Below, in pieces: positions 17,570 to 26,256 of a stretch of DNA of 64,000 bases. How positions within the stretch are numbered: position 1 is the stretch's first letter; each line of letters begins with the position of its first letter. Made by a program: the position numbers and the translations under genes. The notes beneath the pieces were generated by a model that saw only the letters and a program-made list of their open reading frames with translations, was not told where the DNA came from and made no database searches. Origin of the DNA: Butyrivibrio sp. (GTDB taxonomy: Bacteria > Bacillota > Clostridia > Lachnospirales > Lachnospiraceae); contig JAGAAO010000099.1 in the NCBI GenBank assembly GCA_017615275.1, positions 62,001 to 126,000 of the forward strand, written 5' to 3'.

Positions 17570-18769
17570 GTGGCAAGGGTAATGGTTGTGGCCGGTGGAG
17601 ACTGGCAGATAGAGCTTATTAAAAGAATTAAGGAGAAGGGACATTTTGTTATATGTTCCAATCTTTATGAGGATTCACCTGCATTTAAATATGCAGATGC
17701 TTGTGAAGTATCAGATGTACTCGATAAAGAAAAAAATTTGGAAATTGCGAAGAAATATAACATTGATGCATGTTTGTCTGATCAAAGTGATATTGCAGTT
17801 CCTACTGTTGCATATATAAACGAAAAGCTTGGTTTAAATGGAATTGGGACTAAATTGGCGGAATTATTTACAGACAAATCGATGCAACGAAGTTTTTGTA
17901 AAGAAAATGGAATAAAAATTCCTGATTATGTTGTGTGTGAAAATGATGATGATGCAGTTAGTTTTTTTAAAAAATATAAAAAGATTATAATCAAGCCAAT
18001 TGACAGTCAATCTAGCAGAGGTGTTCATACTATAGAAAATTTGGAAGACTTAAGCAGATATTATAAAGATGCGATCAAATGGTCAAATAAAAAAAAGGCA
18101 TTTTTGGCTGAAGAGTATATTGAGGGAGACGAATTTACAATTGATGGTTTGGTTGTAAATGGACATCATTATCCACTATGTATTTCTATAAAAGAAATGT
18201 ATAAGAACAATACCAATATATCGAAATGTCAATCATATTCCTATTATTCGGATAAGTATGATTATGATAAGTTGCGCAGAGAGAACAAAAGACTGTTTGA
18301 GAGTGCGAATCTGAAAATGGGATTAACACATTCAGAGTATAAGGCATTTGACGGTGATTATTACTTGATAGAAGCAGGAGCTCGAGGGGGAGGAAGTAAT
18401 TTGTCGGCCAAAATAGTTCCGTTTATGTCAGGAATAGATAATTATAATTTCTTAATTGAAGAAGCATTGGGATGTTATGTGGAGGAGAAAGAATTAGTTA
18501 GCCATCAATTCCCAAGCAATAGATATGTGATAATGCGATTTTTTGATTTTGGAACTGGAAAAGTAAAACATGTAAACGGCATAGAGGCTATAACGGAAAG
18601 TCCGATGTTGATTGATTATCAGTGGCAAGTGAAAGTAGGAGATTACCTTTCGACACCAGAGTATGGTCGATTGCGTCCAGGACATTTCATAATTGGTGGT
18701 GATGAAAAAAGCGCGGTCGAACAAGAAGCTGATAGAATACTTGAAAGTGTATGTGTGATTACAGAATGA
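17570..18769 (+). CDS. ATP-grasp carboxylate-amine ligase
   Basis: A GTG start ten bases after GAGG (17556-17559) gives 399 residues. The layout is a PurK/biotin-carboxylase-like Rossmann start (RVMVVAGGDWQIELIKR) and a linker with DQSDIAVP. The ATP-grasp core follows, with YKKIIIKPIDSQSSRGV, FLAEEYIEGDEFTIDG and the metal-binding YYLIEAGARGGGSN (about residues 264-277). Such enzymes form an acyl phosphate and couple it to an amine. Its place directly after rffA and before a second PLP enzyme and an aldolase suggests that it attaches a carboxylic acid to the 4-amino group of Fuc4N. That role is inference. The next gene overlaps by four bases. Confidence 0.87.
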   Translation: MARVMVVAGGDWQIELIKRIKEKGHFVICSNLYEDSPAFKYADACEVSDVLDKEKNLEIAKKYNIDACLSDQSDIAVPTVAYINEKLGLNGIGTKLAELFTDKSMQRSFCKENGIKIPDYVVCENDDDAVSFFKKYKKIIIKPIDSQSSRGVHTIENLEDLSRYYKDAIKWSNKKKAFLAEEYIEGDEFTIDGLVVNGHHYPLCISIKEMYKNNTNISKCQSYSYYSDKYDYDKLRRENKRLFESANLKMGLTHSEYKAFDGDYYLIEAGARGGGSNLSAKIVPFMSGIDNYNFLIEEALGCYVEEKELVSHQFPSNRYVIMRFFDFGTGKVKHVNGIEAITESPMLIDYQWQVKVGDYLSTPEYGRLRPGHFIIGGDEKSAVEQEADRILESVCVITE

Positions 18770-19755
18770 ATGATTCAAGAATAAAGACATATGGGGGATT
18801 TTTGCCACTGGAATTAAATAAAGGGAAAGAGTGGTTTGATGGTTTTGATAATAAAATTGCTTTTAATTCATTTAAAAGTGCAATCTGTTATTTGATTTCA
18901 AGTCGGAAGTTCAATTGCGTTTATGTGCCGTATTATTATTGTCCATCAACGATTGATGCAATAAAGAAAACAGGGTGTAAGGTTTGTTTTTACCATATAG
19001 ATGAAATGTTTGATCCAATTCTTGAAAATGTGGAGCCTGGTTGTGTTGTGATTTTGGTCAATTATTTCGGGATAAAACGAACTATAAAAGAGTACAAAAT
19101 GCCAGATGGTGTAATTAGGGTTTTTGATTTCGCACATTCATTTTTTGAATATCCTGTAATGGAAAAAGATACATACAATATTTATGCTCCTAAAAAATTT
19201 TTCGGAATACCTGATGGAGGATATCTAATATCAGAGAGTATTGATTTTGAAAATGAAAAAGTAGATGAGTCTTACGGTGCTGAAATGATACATTATTTGG
19301 CTGCGGCTTTTGAGGAGGGGACAGAAGCAAGTTATAACGAAAAAAAGTGTGTAGATATAAAAATATCAAATGAAAACAAGGGAATGTCAATTATATCACA
19401 TGGAATTATGAGAAACGTTGATTATAATCATGTTTTGACAACGAGAACAAATAATTTTAGGTGCTTAAATGATATATTTAGGTCAAAAAATGAAATAGCA
19501 ATAGATGGAATAACCCCTGCGTATGTTTTTCCTTTGTTAGTAAAACATGGTAAAGAGATAAAACAATGTTTGATTAGAAGAAAAATATTTGTTCCAACGC
19601 TTTGGAGCGGTGAAGATTTAAATGAATACGGAAATGAGTTTGAGAAGCATATCTCTGCTGACGGGATTTTTTTGCCGATTGATCAGAGGTATGGTGTAGA
19701 AGATATGCGATATTTGTCAGATTTGGTGGAGAATTTTTTGAATGAATATACTTGA
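18766..19755 (+). CDS. PLP-dependent aminotransferase-like protein (diverged DegT type)
   Basis: ATG 18766 overlaps the stop of the ATP-grasp gene (ATGA). An earlier in-frame ATG at 18751 is less likely. The 330-residue protein shows a reduced DegT/DnrJ fold: KSAICYLISSRKF, then VYVPYYYCPSTIDAIKKTGC (cofactor phosphate side), VILVNYFGIKR, RVFDFAHSFFEY (the Asp-x-Ala-His PLP ring contact) and YAPKKFFGIPDGGYL with a candidate Schiff-base lysine. The catalytic elements are kept, so it is probably an active transaminase. Its substrate may be a 2-oxo acid made by the aldolase encoded next, rather than a sugar. That is inference. Confidence 0.75.
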   Translation: MNDSRIKTYGGFLPLELNKGKEWFDGFDNKIAFNSFKSAICYLISSRKFNCVYVPYYYCPSTIDAIKKTGCKVCFYHIDEMFDPILENVEPGCVVILVNYFGIKRTIKEYKMPDGVIRVFDFAHSFFEYPVMEKDTYNIYAPKKFFGIPDGGYLISESIDFENEKVDESYGAEMIHYLAAAFEEGTEASYNEKKCVDIKISNENKGMSIISHGIMRNVDYNHVLTTRTNNFRCLNDIFRSKNEIAIDGITPAYVFPLLVKHGKEIKQCLIRRKIFVPTLWSGEDLNEYGNEFEKHISADGIFLPIDQRYGVEDMRYLSDLVENFLNEYT

Positions 19756-20785
19756 TACTACAGTTAGAGATGGGAGTTATGCGGTTGATTTCAAGTTTAG
19801 TTGTGATGATGTGAAAAATATTGTCGCTAAGTCAGCCAAGATAGGTATTGAATATATTGAAATTGGGCATGGTATGGGGCTAAATGCAAGCTCAGATAAA
19901 AATGGGATTTCTTTGCATACAGATATTGAGTATATGATTGCAGCAAGAGAAGCTTCGCCTACGTCCAAACTGGGATTTTTCTGCATACCAGGTATTGCCA
20001 GACTAGAAGATATACGATTATGTAGTAGCAATGGAATGCATTTTATCCGAATAGGAACAAATGTAACTGAGTACAGAGAAATTAAGCAATATGTTAGTGA
20101 AGCAAAAAAAGTAGGGGTGCATGTGGCTGTTAATTTTATGAAAAGCTATGTTGTATCTCCTGAAAAATATGCTGAGGCGGCGATGTATGCCGAGGAATGT
20201 GGAGCGGATTGTGTATATATTGTAGATTCTGCAGGGTGTATGACAAAAAATGATCTTGAAAAGTATATAGATGCAGTAAGAGAGAGAGGTTCTGTGAAGA
20301 TTGGGTTTCATGGACATAATAATATTGGACTTGCTGTAAGTAATTCCATTTTTTGTGTGGAAAAAGGAATAGATTTTGTTGATTGTTCATATCAGGGACT
20401 TGGTAGAAGCTGTGGGAATGCTCCATTAGAGCAATTCGTTATGGGGTTGGAAAAAAATGGGCACAAAACATATATGGATATACCACGTGTATTGGAGTAT
20501 GGGTATTCAGCCTTGAGGAATATAGTTAATCAGAATAGGCTTATCAATCCATTGGACTATGTTTGTGGATATGCTGGTTTTCATTCCAGTTACTTAAAAG
20601 ATATTTATAGATGCTGTACTGAATACCAAGTTGATCCATTGCGGTTAATAATAGAATATTCGAAAGTTAATAAAGTGGATATGGATTATACAGAATTGAG
20701 CAATGTGGCATTATCTCTGCCACGAGATGTAGATATTAATCCATATAGTTTTGCTGATTACTTCTCTGGTAGGTATATTCTATGA
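19742..20785 (+). CDS. HMGL-like pyruvate aldolase (4-hydroxy-2-oxovalerate aldolase type)
   Basis: This 347-residue DRE-TIM metalloenzyme opens with MNILDTTVRDGSYAVDF (the D-x-T-x-RDG metal and base site). It continues with IEIGHGMGLNASS, the metal-ligand motif GFHGHNNIGLAVSNS and GLGRSCGNAPLEQFV. These match the MhpE/DmpG group, which joins or splits pyruvate and an aldehyde through 4-hydroxy-2-oxo acids. The partner acylating aldehyde dehydrogenase (DmpF/MhpF) is absent. The gene overlaps the PLP enzyme gene by 14 bases and the next membrane protein gene by four. A catabolic role is unlikely inside a capsule operon, so synthesis of an unusual acid for sugar modification is proposed. Confidence 0.85.
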   Translation: MNILDTTVRDGSYAVDFKFSCDDVKNIVAKSAKIGIEYIEIGHGMGLNASSDKNGISLHTDIEYMIAAREASPTSKLGFFCIPGIARLEDIRLCSSNGMHFIRIGTNVTEYREIKQYVSEAKKVGVHVAVNFMKSYVVSPEKYAEAAMYAEECGADCVYIVDSAGCMTKNDLEKYIDAVRERGSVKIGFHGHNNIGLAVSNSIFCVEKGIDFVDCSYQGLGRSCGNAPLEQFVMGLEKNGHKTYMDIPRVLEYGYSALRNIVNQNRLINPLDYVCGYAGFHSSYLKDIYRCCTEYQVDPLRLIIEYSKVNKVDMDYTELSNVALSLPRDVDINPYSFADYFSGRYIL

Positions 20786-22560
20786 TGTTTGCGGATGAGT
20801 TTAAAAATAAAAAAAGCATTATTGTACTATTCATATATATCATAACATTTGCATTCATGTTTTCGGGGCTATTTGTTTATGGAGTCAATGATGATACCGG
20901 AATGAGATCTATGGCATTAGGGGCATATAGTGGGAGACCAGATGCGCATTTGCAATGGTTGCCTTATGTGAGCGGGTTTGTTTTAAGTCGTCTCTATATG
21001 ATTTTTCCCAAAGTAGATTGGTATGGTTTTTTTCTTGTATTATTTCCAGTTTCTTCTTTAATAACAGTTTTTTCAATTTGCATTTATAGTAAAAAAATAA
21101 CCACAAATACTATAGTATTTATAGGAATAGCCGCTATCAGTTTTTCTGAATTATTAAATTTTCAATGGACTACTTCAGCGGCAATTTGTGGTGCATCTGC
21201 AATTATGATATATATTTGGTCAAATGAATGCGAAAATCAGTTTGCTATGTGTATATACCTTATGCTGTGTTTTTTCATAAGAACGTATACATTTTATTGC
21301 ATGTGTCTAGGGGTGTTGTGGGCAGTTTTATATAAATGCATAAGCAAAATAGATAATAACCACCAAAGTGTGTCTAAGAAGGATGTCTTAGGATTAAATA
21401 TATTTAGAAGTATATTGAGTTATTTTAGAGCTATTTTAGTTTGGGCTATGCCATTATTGATAATAGTATTGCTGTCATTTTTTATAGATCATAGTAATTA
21501 TAGTGCAAAAGATTGGGTGGCATATAGAGAATACTGCAATAGTAGAGCGATTTTATATGATTATACTGGGATTCCGAATTATGATGATAATGTATCTTTT
21601 TGGGATTCAAATGGATTTAATGAAGATACGGTTGATATGTTAAGAATGTATCAGATAGGTTTTCTTGATGATGTGGGGGGAAATGAGCTGGATTTAATAT
21701 CTTCTTATATGAAAGCAAATAGAAGCTCATCTTTTAACTTCAAGAGCACTGTCACTACAATAAATAATAGACTGTTGCATAGTTCATACATATACATACT
21801 TGTCCCCTTTTTTTTGTGTGTTGTAATACATTTCTGCATGAAAATCCGAAAAAAAGTATTTATTGATGCAATCTACATTTTTTTTAATATTATGTTTTGG
21901 GGAGCTGTTGCATCGTATTTTATTTATAGTGGTAAATATCCAGATAGAACAGAGTTCATTGTCGTTATATGTATGATTTTGAATTTTTTTCAAACATTTA
22001 CGATGGAGGAATATAGAGGAGAAGTAAATGCTATTGGAGGCTTTATTAGGAGCAAGTTTTTGATTGATGAAGTAATAATGAAGAAATGCGTGGCAATTTT
22101 AATTATAGTTATAATTTCTGTTCCTTTATCAAAGTTTTTTTATGAAAAATACGAAATACGAAAATCTCAATATGACAGAAATCTAATAGGGACAGAAATA
22201 GACAATTATTTCTATGAAAATAATAAAAACTATTATGTGATGTGTGATGCAACCGGTATCGTGGTAACAAAGAATTTTAATATCATCAATAAATCTGTCA
22301 CACCGATTAATACAGTTGAGACATTAGGTTGGGGCATCAGGAATCCTCTTTGGGTGAATAAGTTGGCGTTAATGGGAGGAACATCAATAAATGAGGTTAT
22401 ATTTAAGGATAATGTGTATCTCTGTGCTTATGATGAAGAATTGGCTTCGAAAATAAAAAGATATATAGATAATAATATAACTCAGTGTGATATGAAAGAG
22501 ATTGATTATACAGATTTTGGACTACATGTTTATAAAGTGAATGTCCGAGAGGAGAGTTAA
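20782..22560 (+). CDS. Membrane glycosyltransferase-like protein (GT-C type)
   Basis: The 592-residue protein starts at an ATG overlapping the aldolase stop. About ten membrane segments run from residue 13 to about 450. An acidic first-loop motif, YGVNDDTGMRSMALGAYSG, lies directly after the first segment, in the place where GT-C enzymes keep their catalytic acidic residues. A soluble tail of about 130 residues follows. No named family is recognised. It is probably a transferase using undecaprenyl-phosphate sugars at the outer face, or a polymerase. It is clearly more AT-rich than module A. Confidence 0.7.
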   Translation: MMFADEFKNKKSIIVLFIYIITFAFMFSGLFVYGVNDDTGMRSMALGAYSGRPDAHLQWLPYVSGFVLSRLYMIFPKVDWYGFFLVLFPVSSLITVFSICIYSKKITTNTIVFIGIAAISFSELLNFQWTTSAAICGASAIMIYIWSNECENQFAMCIYLMLCFFIRTYTFYCMCLGVLWAVLYKCISKIDNNHQSVSKKDVLGLNIFRSILSYFRAILVWAMPLLIIVLLSFFIDHSNYSAKDWVAYREYCNSRAILYDYTGIPNYDDNVSFWDSNGFNEDTVDMLRMYQIGFLDDVGGNELDLISSYMKANRSSSFNFKSTVTTINNRLLHSSYIYILVPFFLCVVIHFCMKIRKKVFIDAIYIFFNIMFWGAVASYFIYSGKYPDRTEFIVVICMILNFFQTFTMEEYRGEVNAIGGFIRSKFLIDEVIMKKCVAILIIVIISVPLSKFFYEKYEIRKSQYDRNLIGTEIDNYFYENNKNYYVMCDATGIVVTKNFNIINKSVTPINTVETLGWGIRNPLWVNKLALMGGTSINEVIFKDNVYLCAYDEELASKIKRYIDNNITQCDMKEIDYTDFGLHVYKVNVREES

Positions 22561-22561
22561 G

Positions 22562-23215
22562 ATGAAGAATATTATATTTGGAGTGGGAGATTTTGCTGAT
22601 ATTCTTTTTCAAAAACTAATTGATGTAGGGATAGAGGTTGATGCATTCTGCATTGATGAAAAATACTATAAAGATATTTCTTGTAAAACACAAAGACCGT
22701 TGGTTTTCTACGAAGATATAAAAAAACAGTGCATAGATGATGTCGGTATATACATTGGAGTTATTGGAAAAAATTGCATGTTTGAATTAAGGAAGAATGT
22801 ATTTGAAAGAATTAGTAGAGATGGGTATAGAATATTAAATTTTATTGATCCTTCTGCAATAGTTAGAACATCCAATATAGGACTCGGAAATATAATTATG
22901 GAGAATGTGGTTGTAGAGGCACATTGTAGCATAGGTGATGGTAATATTATTTGGCCTAATGTTGTTATGCCGCATCACAATACAATAGGATCATTCAATA
23001 ATATATCGCCTTCTGTATCATTATCTGGATATTCTTCAGTTGGTAATCAGTGTTTTATTGGTAATAATGCTTGTTTGAATAATCACATCCATGTTTTTGA
23101 TAAGGGACTTGTAGGAGCGGGGGTTTTTGTTAGAACAGATTTAGAAGCTGATTCTGTATTGGTATCACCACAAAGCTATATTTTGGATGGAAGAAAGAGT
23201 TGGGAGTTTAAGTAA
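22562..23215 (+). CDS. PglD/NeuD-like sugar acyltransferase
   Basis: ATG 22562 follows a GAGGAG site. An upstream in-frame start at 22541 would overlap the previous gene. The 217-residue protein has the PglD layout: a small Rossmann-like N-terminal domain (MKNIIFGVGDFADILFQKL) and a left-handed beta-helix C-terminal domain. The hexapeptide pattern runs through IVRTSNIGLGNIIMENVVV, CSIGDGNIIWPNVVMPHHN and YSSVGNQCFIGNNACL. The HH in PHHN fits the catalytic histidine seen in this family. It would transfer an acyl group from acyl-CoA to a sugar amine or hydroxyl. Its target may be the Fuc4N made by RffA. Confidence 0.85.
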   Translation: MKNIIFGVGDFADILFQKLIDVGIEVDAFCIDEKYYKDISCKTQRPLVFYEDIKKQCIDDVGIYIGVIGKNCMFELRKNVFERISRDGYRILNFIDPSAIVRTSNIGLGNIIMENVVVEAHCSIGDGNIIWPNVVMPHHNTIGSFNNISPSVSLSGYSSVGNQCFIGNNACLNNHIHVFDKGLVGAGVFVRTDLEADSVLVSPQSYILDGRKSWEFK

Positions 23216-24219
23216 TGAGAGAAAATAAAAAAATATCATTTATAATACCCTGTTATAATACCACAGATGCAATATTACATGTGATAGATGAAATAACTGA
23301 AAGTATGGAAACACATAAAGGTTATACGTATGAAATCATATTGGTTAATGATGCATCTCCCAATACAGAAGTTAGAGATAGGTTGGTTGATTTAGTTGAT
23401 TCTAGGAAAGAAGAGATTATTCTTGTTGACTTGGCAAAAAATTCAGGACAGCCTAATGCCATTCTTGCTGGAATGCGCTACGGAACAGGAGACCTTTTTA
23501 TGACGGCTGATGATGATGGGCAAACACCTATGAGTTTTGTCCCGGAATTTATAAAAGAAATTGAGAATGGAAAGGATGTGGTGTGTGCAAAATACATAAA
23601 GAGACCTCAAAAATCTATTGTGAGGAAGATGGGGACGGGAGTTAATAATATTATGGCAAAGGCATTGATAAAGCGCCCTCAAGGAATAGAAATGTCAACT
23701 ATATTTATGTCAAAAAAATATGTGATAGATGAATTGATTAAGTATGATCAACCATATGCGTATATTTCTGGATTATTATTGAGAATAACACACAATATTG
23801 GAAACGTTGAGGTGGAACAAAGAGAACGTGAAATAGGAACAACAGGATATTCGGTAAAAAAGCTTATAAGATTATGGGTTAATGGTGCAACTTCCTTTTC
23901 GGTTAGACCATTAAGAATAGCTGATGCAGTGGGAATAATTGTGGCTATTATTGGCTTTTTTATGGCTATAACTGTATCGATTAGAAAACTTATCTATGTT
24001 GATTATCAGCCTGGGTGGAGTTCTTTGATTTCAGTGATGCTGATATTGGCAGGTGTTATGTTCTTGATTTTGGGTGTTATGGGGGAGTATATCGGAAGAA
24101 TTTATTTGGTGCTTAACAAAACACCGCAATCTGTTGTTAAATCAGTATATATTAAATCTTTATCTGAACGAACGGATATTAAACAAGGAGATGACAAAGA
24201 TGTTTTTAAAAAAGACTAG
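23215..24219 (+). CDS. GT2 polyprenyl-phosphate sugar transferase (GtrB/ArnC-like)
   Basis: The ATG overlaps the previous stop (TAATG). The 334-residue protein has a GT2 domain with FIIPCYNTTDAI, YEIILVNDASP, GQPNAILAGMRYGTGD and the TADDDGQTP metal site. Two C-terminal membrane segments (about 238-260 and 270-295) end in GVMGEYIGRIYL. This is the GtrB/ArnC/DPM1 architecture, which loads a sugar onto undecaprenyl phosphate. The next two genes encode an SMR-like pair like ArnE/ArnF, which would flip the product. A paralog lies at 31.7 kb. Confidence 0.9.
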   Translation: MRENKKISFIIPCYNTTDAILHVIDEITESMETHKGYTYEIILVNDASPNTEVRDRLVDLVDSRKEEIILVDLAKNSGQPNAILAGMRYGTGDLFMTADDDGQTPMSFVPEFIKEIENGKDVVCAKYIKRPQKSIVRKMGTGVNNIMAKALIKRPQGIEMSTIFMSKKYVIDELIKYDQPYAYISGLLLRITHNIGNVEVEQREREIGTTGYSVKKLIRLWVNGATSFSVRPLRIADAVGIIVAIIGFFMAITVSIRKLIYVDYQPGWSSLISVMLILAGVMFLILGVMGEYIGRIYLVLNKTPQSVVKSVYIKSLSERTDIKQGDDKDVFKKD

Positions 24220-24547
24220 TATATATGTTATTTTGTTGTTTGCTGTTTTCTTTAGCAGTTTTTCAAGTGTGCTTTCTAAAATGGCATCTAAATATGATGT
24301 TCCATCATGGCAATTTTTCCTTTTATATGGAGCGGCATTGAGTGTACTTGTTATTTACAGCATTATATGGCAATTGTGTTTAGAACAAATATCACTTACA
24401 AAAGCGTACATGCTAAGGGGGGTATTGTTCATTTTTGTAACAATGTGGTCTGTATTTATTTTTGGTGAAGATATATCGAAGATTCAGTTTATAGGAGTTT
24501 TGCTGATTGCTTTAGGAGTAGGGGTAAGTCAAATTGAGACAAAGTAG
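24200..24547 (+). CDS. Small four-TM EamA/SMR-type protein, first of pair
   Basis: ATG 24200 lies nine bases after AAGGAG, inside the end of the preceding gene, and gives 115 residues. Another in-frame ATG at 24191 directly abuts the ribosome binding site. Four membrane helices are visible, with an EamA-like end (IQFIGVLLIALGVGVSQIE). Length and topology match ArnE/ArnF subunits and small multidrug resistance proteins. Together with the following gene it probably forms a heterodimer that flips the undecaprenyl-phosphate sugar made by the upstream GT2. Confidence 0.78.
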   Translation: MFLKKTSIYVILLFAVFFSSFSSVLSKMASKYDVPSWQFFLLYGAALSVLVIYSIIWQLCLEQISLTKAYMLRGVLFIFVTMWSVFIFGEDISKIQFIGVLLIALGVGVSQIETK

Positions 24548-24878
24548 TATTATTATTGCATTTAGCGCTGTTTTTCTAGCCTCGGTTGCGCAGATAATAT
24601 TAAAGAAAACAGCGATTAATCATAGCAAGGAGGGGCTTATAAGTAAATTTTTGAATATTGGTATTGTGACAGCTTATAGTATGACATTAGGGAGTTCTCT
24701 GCTTAATACATATGCACTTAGAAGTATGCCATTAAAAATGACTACTGTATCTGAAGCTTCAGGATATTTTTGGGTTCCGGTGTTAAGTTTTCTTTTGCTC
24801 GATGAAAAGTTGGGAAAATTCAAACTTTTTGGCGGAATAATAATATTGATAGGAATGGTTATATTTTCATTTGGATAA
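24534..24878 (+). CDS. Small four-TM EamA/SMR-type protein, second of pair
   Basis: A TTG start overlaps the first SMR gene by 14 bases, with GGGGT about eight bases before it. The 114 residues form four membrane helices: IIIAFSAVFLASVAQIILKK, a second around AYSMTLGSSLLNTYAL, a third around YFWVPVLSFLLL, and a last GGIIILIGMVIF. The pattern (SVAQIILKK, then LPLK-like SMPLKMTTVSEA, then DEKLG) is that of the ArnF/EmrE group. The paired overlapping genes suggest equal translation and a heterodimer. Confidence 0.78.
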   Translation: MRQSSIIIAFSAVFLASVAQIILKKTAINHSKEGLISKFLNIGIVTAYSMTLGSSLLNTYALRSMPLKMTTVSEASGYFWVPVLSFLLLDEKLGKFKLFGGIIILIGMVIFSFG

Positions 24879-24901
24879 AACAGATTGGCGAGGAGGGCTT
24901 T

Positions 24902-26200
24902 ATGAATTATAGAAATCAACGTAAATTATTTAATGAAATGGTATTTGCAAGTCTGATAAGACAATTAAAATATCATTATGGATCTGAGCAATATCGAGAT
25001 AAAGTTAGAAATAATAACCTGCGAAAATGTATATCAGCAGCGTATGAGATACCTTTTTATAAAAAGCGGTTTGATGATGCGGGCATAACTCCTGATGATA
25101 TAAAGTGCAGAAAGGATCTTGTAAAACTACCTGTTTTGACTAAGGATGAGTTCAGAGCGTGGATGGAAGAGGAAATACAAAAGGAAGATAATAAGCTTTG
25201 CATGATAGCGGCGACATCCGGTTCAACTGGAAGACCATTGAAAGTTATTAATACACCTTTTGAATATGCATGTGATATTAGTACAGTGATTTGTGCGTGG
25301 ATGATGTGTGGATATAACCCGTTTATTGGAAAGACTTTGACAGAATATGATGATACATCAGAAGATGTAGGATATAAATCTTTTATACAGAAAATGGGAA
25401 TATTACGTAGAGATGTAGTTAATGCAGATGGTGAAATAGGTGAGATTATTACAAAAATAAATGATTATAAACCGGACCTTATTAGAATGTATAAGTCAGA
25501 GCTCACTAGAGTAGCATTGTATTGTCAAAAAAACGGTGTGGCATTACATATTCCTAAGTATTACTGTGTCATAGGGGAAAGCGTGGATCCTGTTTCGGAG
25601 CGAATTTTACAAGAAACCTTTGGGGATTCCATGATTAATCTTTATGGGTGTGTTGAGGCAGGAACTTTCGGGGTAAAAAGACCTGGGGGAAAAGGATATG
25701 ATTTGTTAGATGATATGACTACTGTGAATATATATGATAGCCAAAATCGTTTAACAGATGATATTGGTCGAATAATTTTTACAACAGTATATAAAAACAG
25801 ATTTCCTCTTATTAATTATGATATTCGTGATAGAGCTAAAATGATTGAAGATAAAAGAGGATTGCATTTTGATATCTTAACCGGAAGAGATAGTGACAAT
25901 ATCCTTTATGCGGATGGTGATATGACACCATGGGTTGTTTTTTGGAATATAGCAGCAAAGAATGAAGAAATACTACAAATGCGAATTATTCAAAATTCAT
26001 ATAAAGACATTGACATAGAGATTATTCCAAAAGACAGTAATCTTATAGATAGTATAGAAAAAACAATACGGAAAGAATTGGAGCCTATAGTAAAGGGACG
26101 ACTCATGGTGAACTTTAGGTGGGTTAATGAAATTGAATCGGGAGGAAAAGGAAAGATAAGAATGGTTGTAAACAATATTAATGACCATGAAAGTATATAG
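24902..26200 (+). CDS. PaaK/CapK-like adenylate-forming enzyme
   Basis: The 432-residue protein belongs to the phenylacetate-CoA ligase (PaaK) branch of adenylate-forming enzymes. It has the P-loop-like block IAATSGSTGRPLKV (about residues 102-115), YCVIGESVDP, the middle motif INLYGCVEAGTFG and the LINYDIRDRA block. A C-terminal region carries ESGGKGKIRMVVNN. These enzymes activate a carboxylate with ATP and pass it to CoA or another acceptor. CapK-type homologs occur in many capsule loci without a known substrate. Here it could activate an acyl group for the PglD-like, AlgI-like or broken acyltransferase. Confidence 0.85.
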   Translation: MNYRNQRKLFNEMVFASLIRQLKYHYGSEQYRDKVRNNNLRKCISAAYEIPFYKKRFDDAGITPDDIKCRKDLVKLPVLTKDEFRAWMEEEIQKEDNKLCMIAATSGSTGRPLKVINTPFEYACDISTVICAWMMCGYNPFIGKTLTEYDDTSEDVGYKSFIQKMGILRRDVVNADGEIGEIITKINDYKPDLIRMYKSELTRVALYCQKNGVALHIPKYYCVIGESVDPVSERILQETFGDSMINLYGCVEAGTFGVKRPGGKGYDLLDDMTTVNIYDSQNRLTDDIGRIIFTTVYKNRFPLINYDIRDRAKMIEDKRGLHFDILTGRDSDNILYADGDMTPWVVFWNIAAKNEEILQMRIIQNSYKDIDIEIIPKDSNLIDSIEKTIRKELEPIVKGRLMVNFRWVNEIESGGKGKIRMVVNNINDHESI

Positions 26201-26256
26201 TTTTAGTAAAAAATGATATAGGATACGATTTATTATGAATGGCAAGTAGGTAAAAA

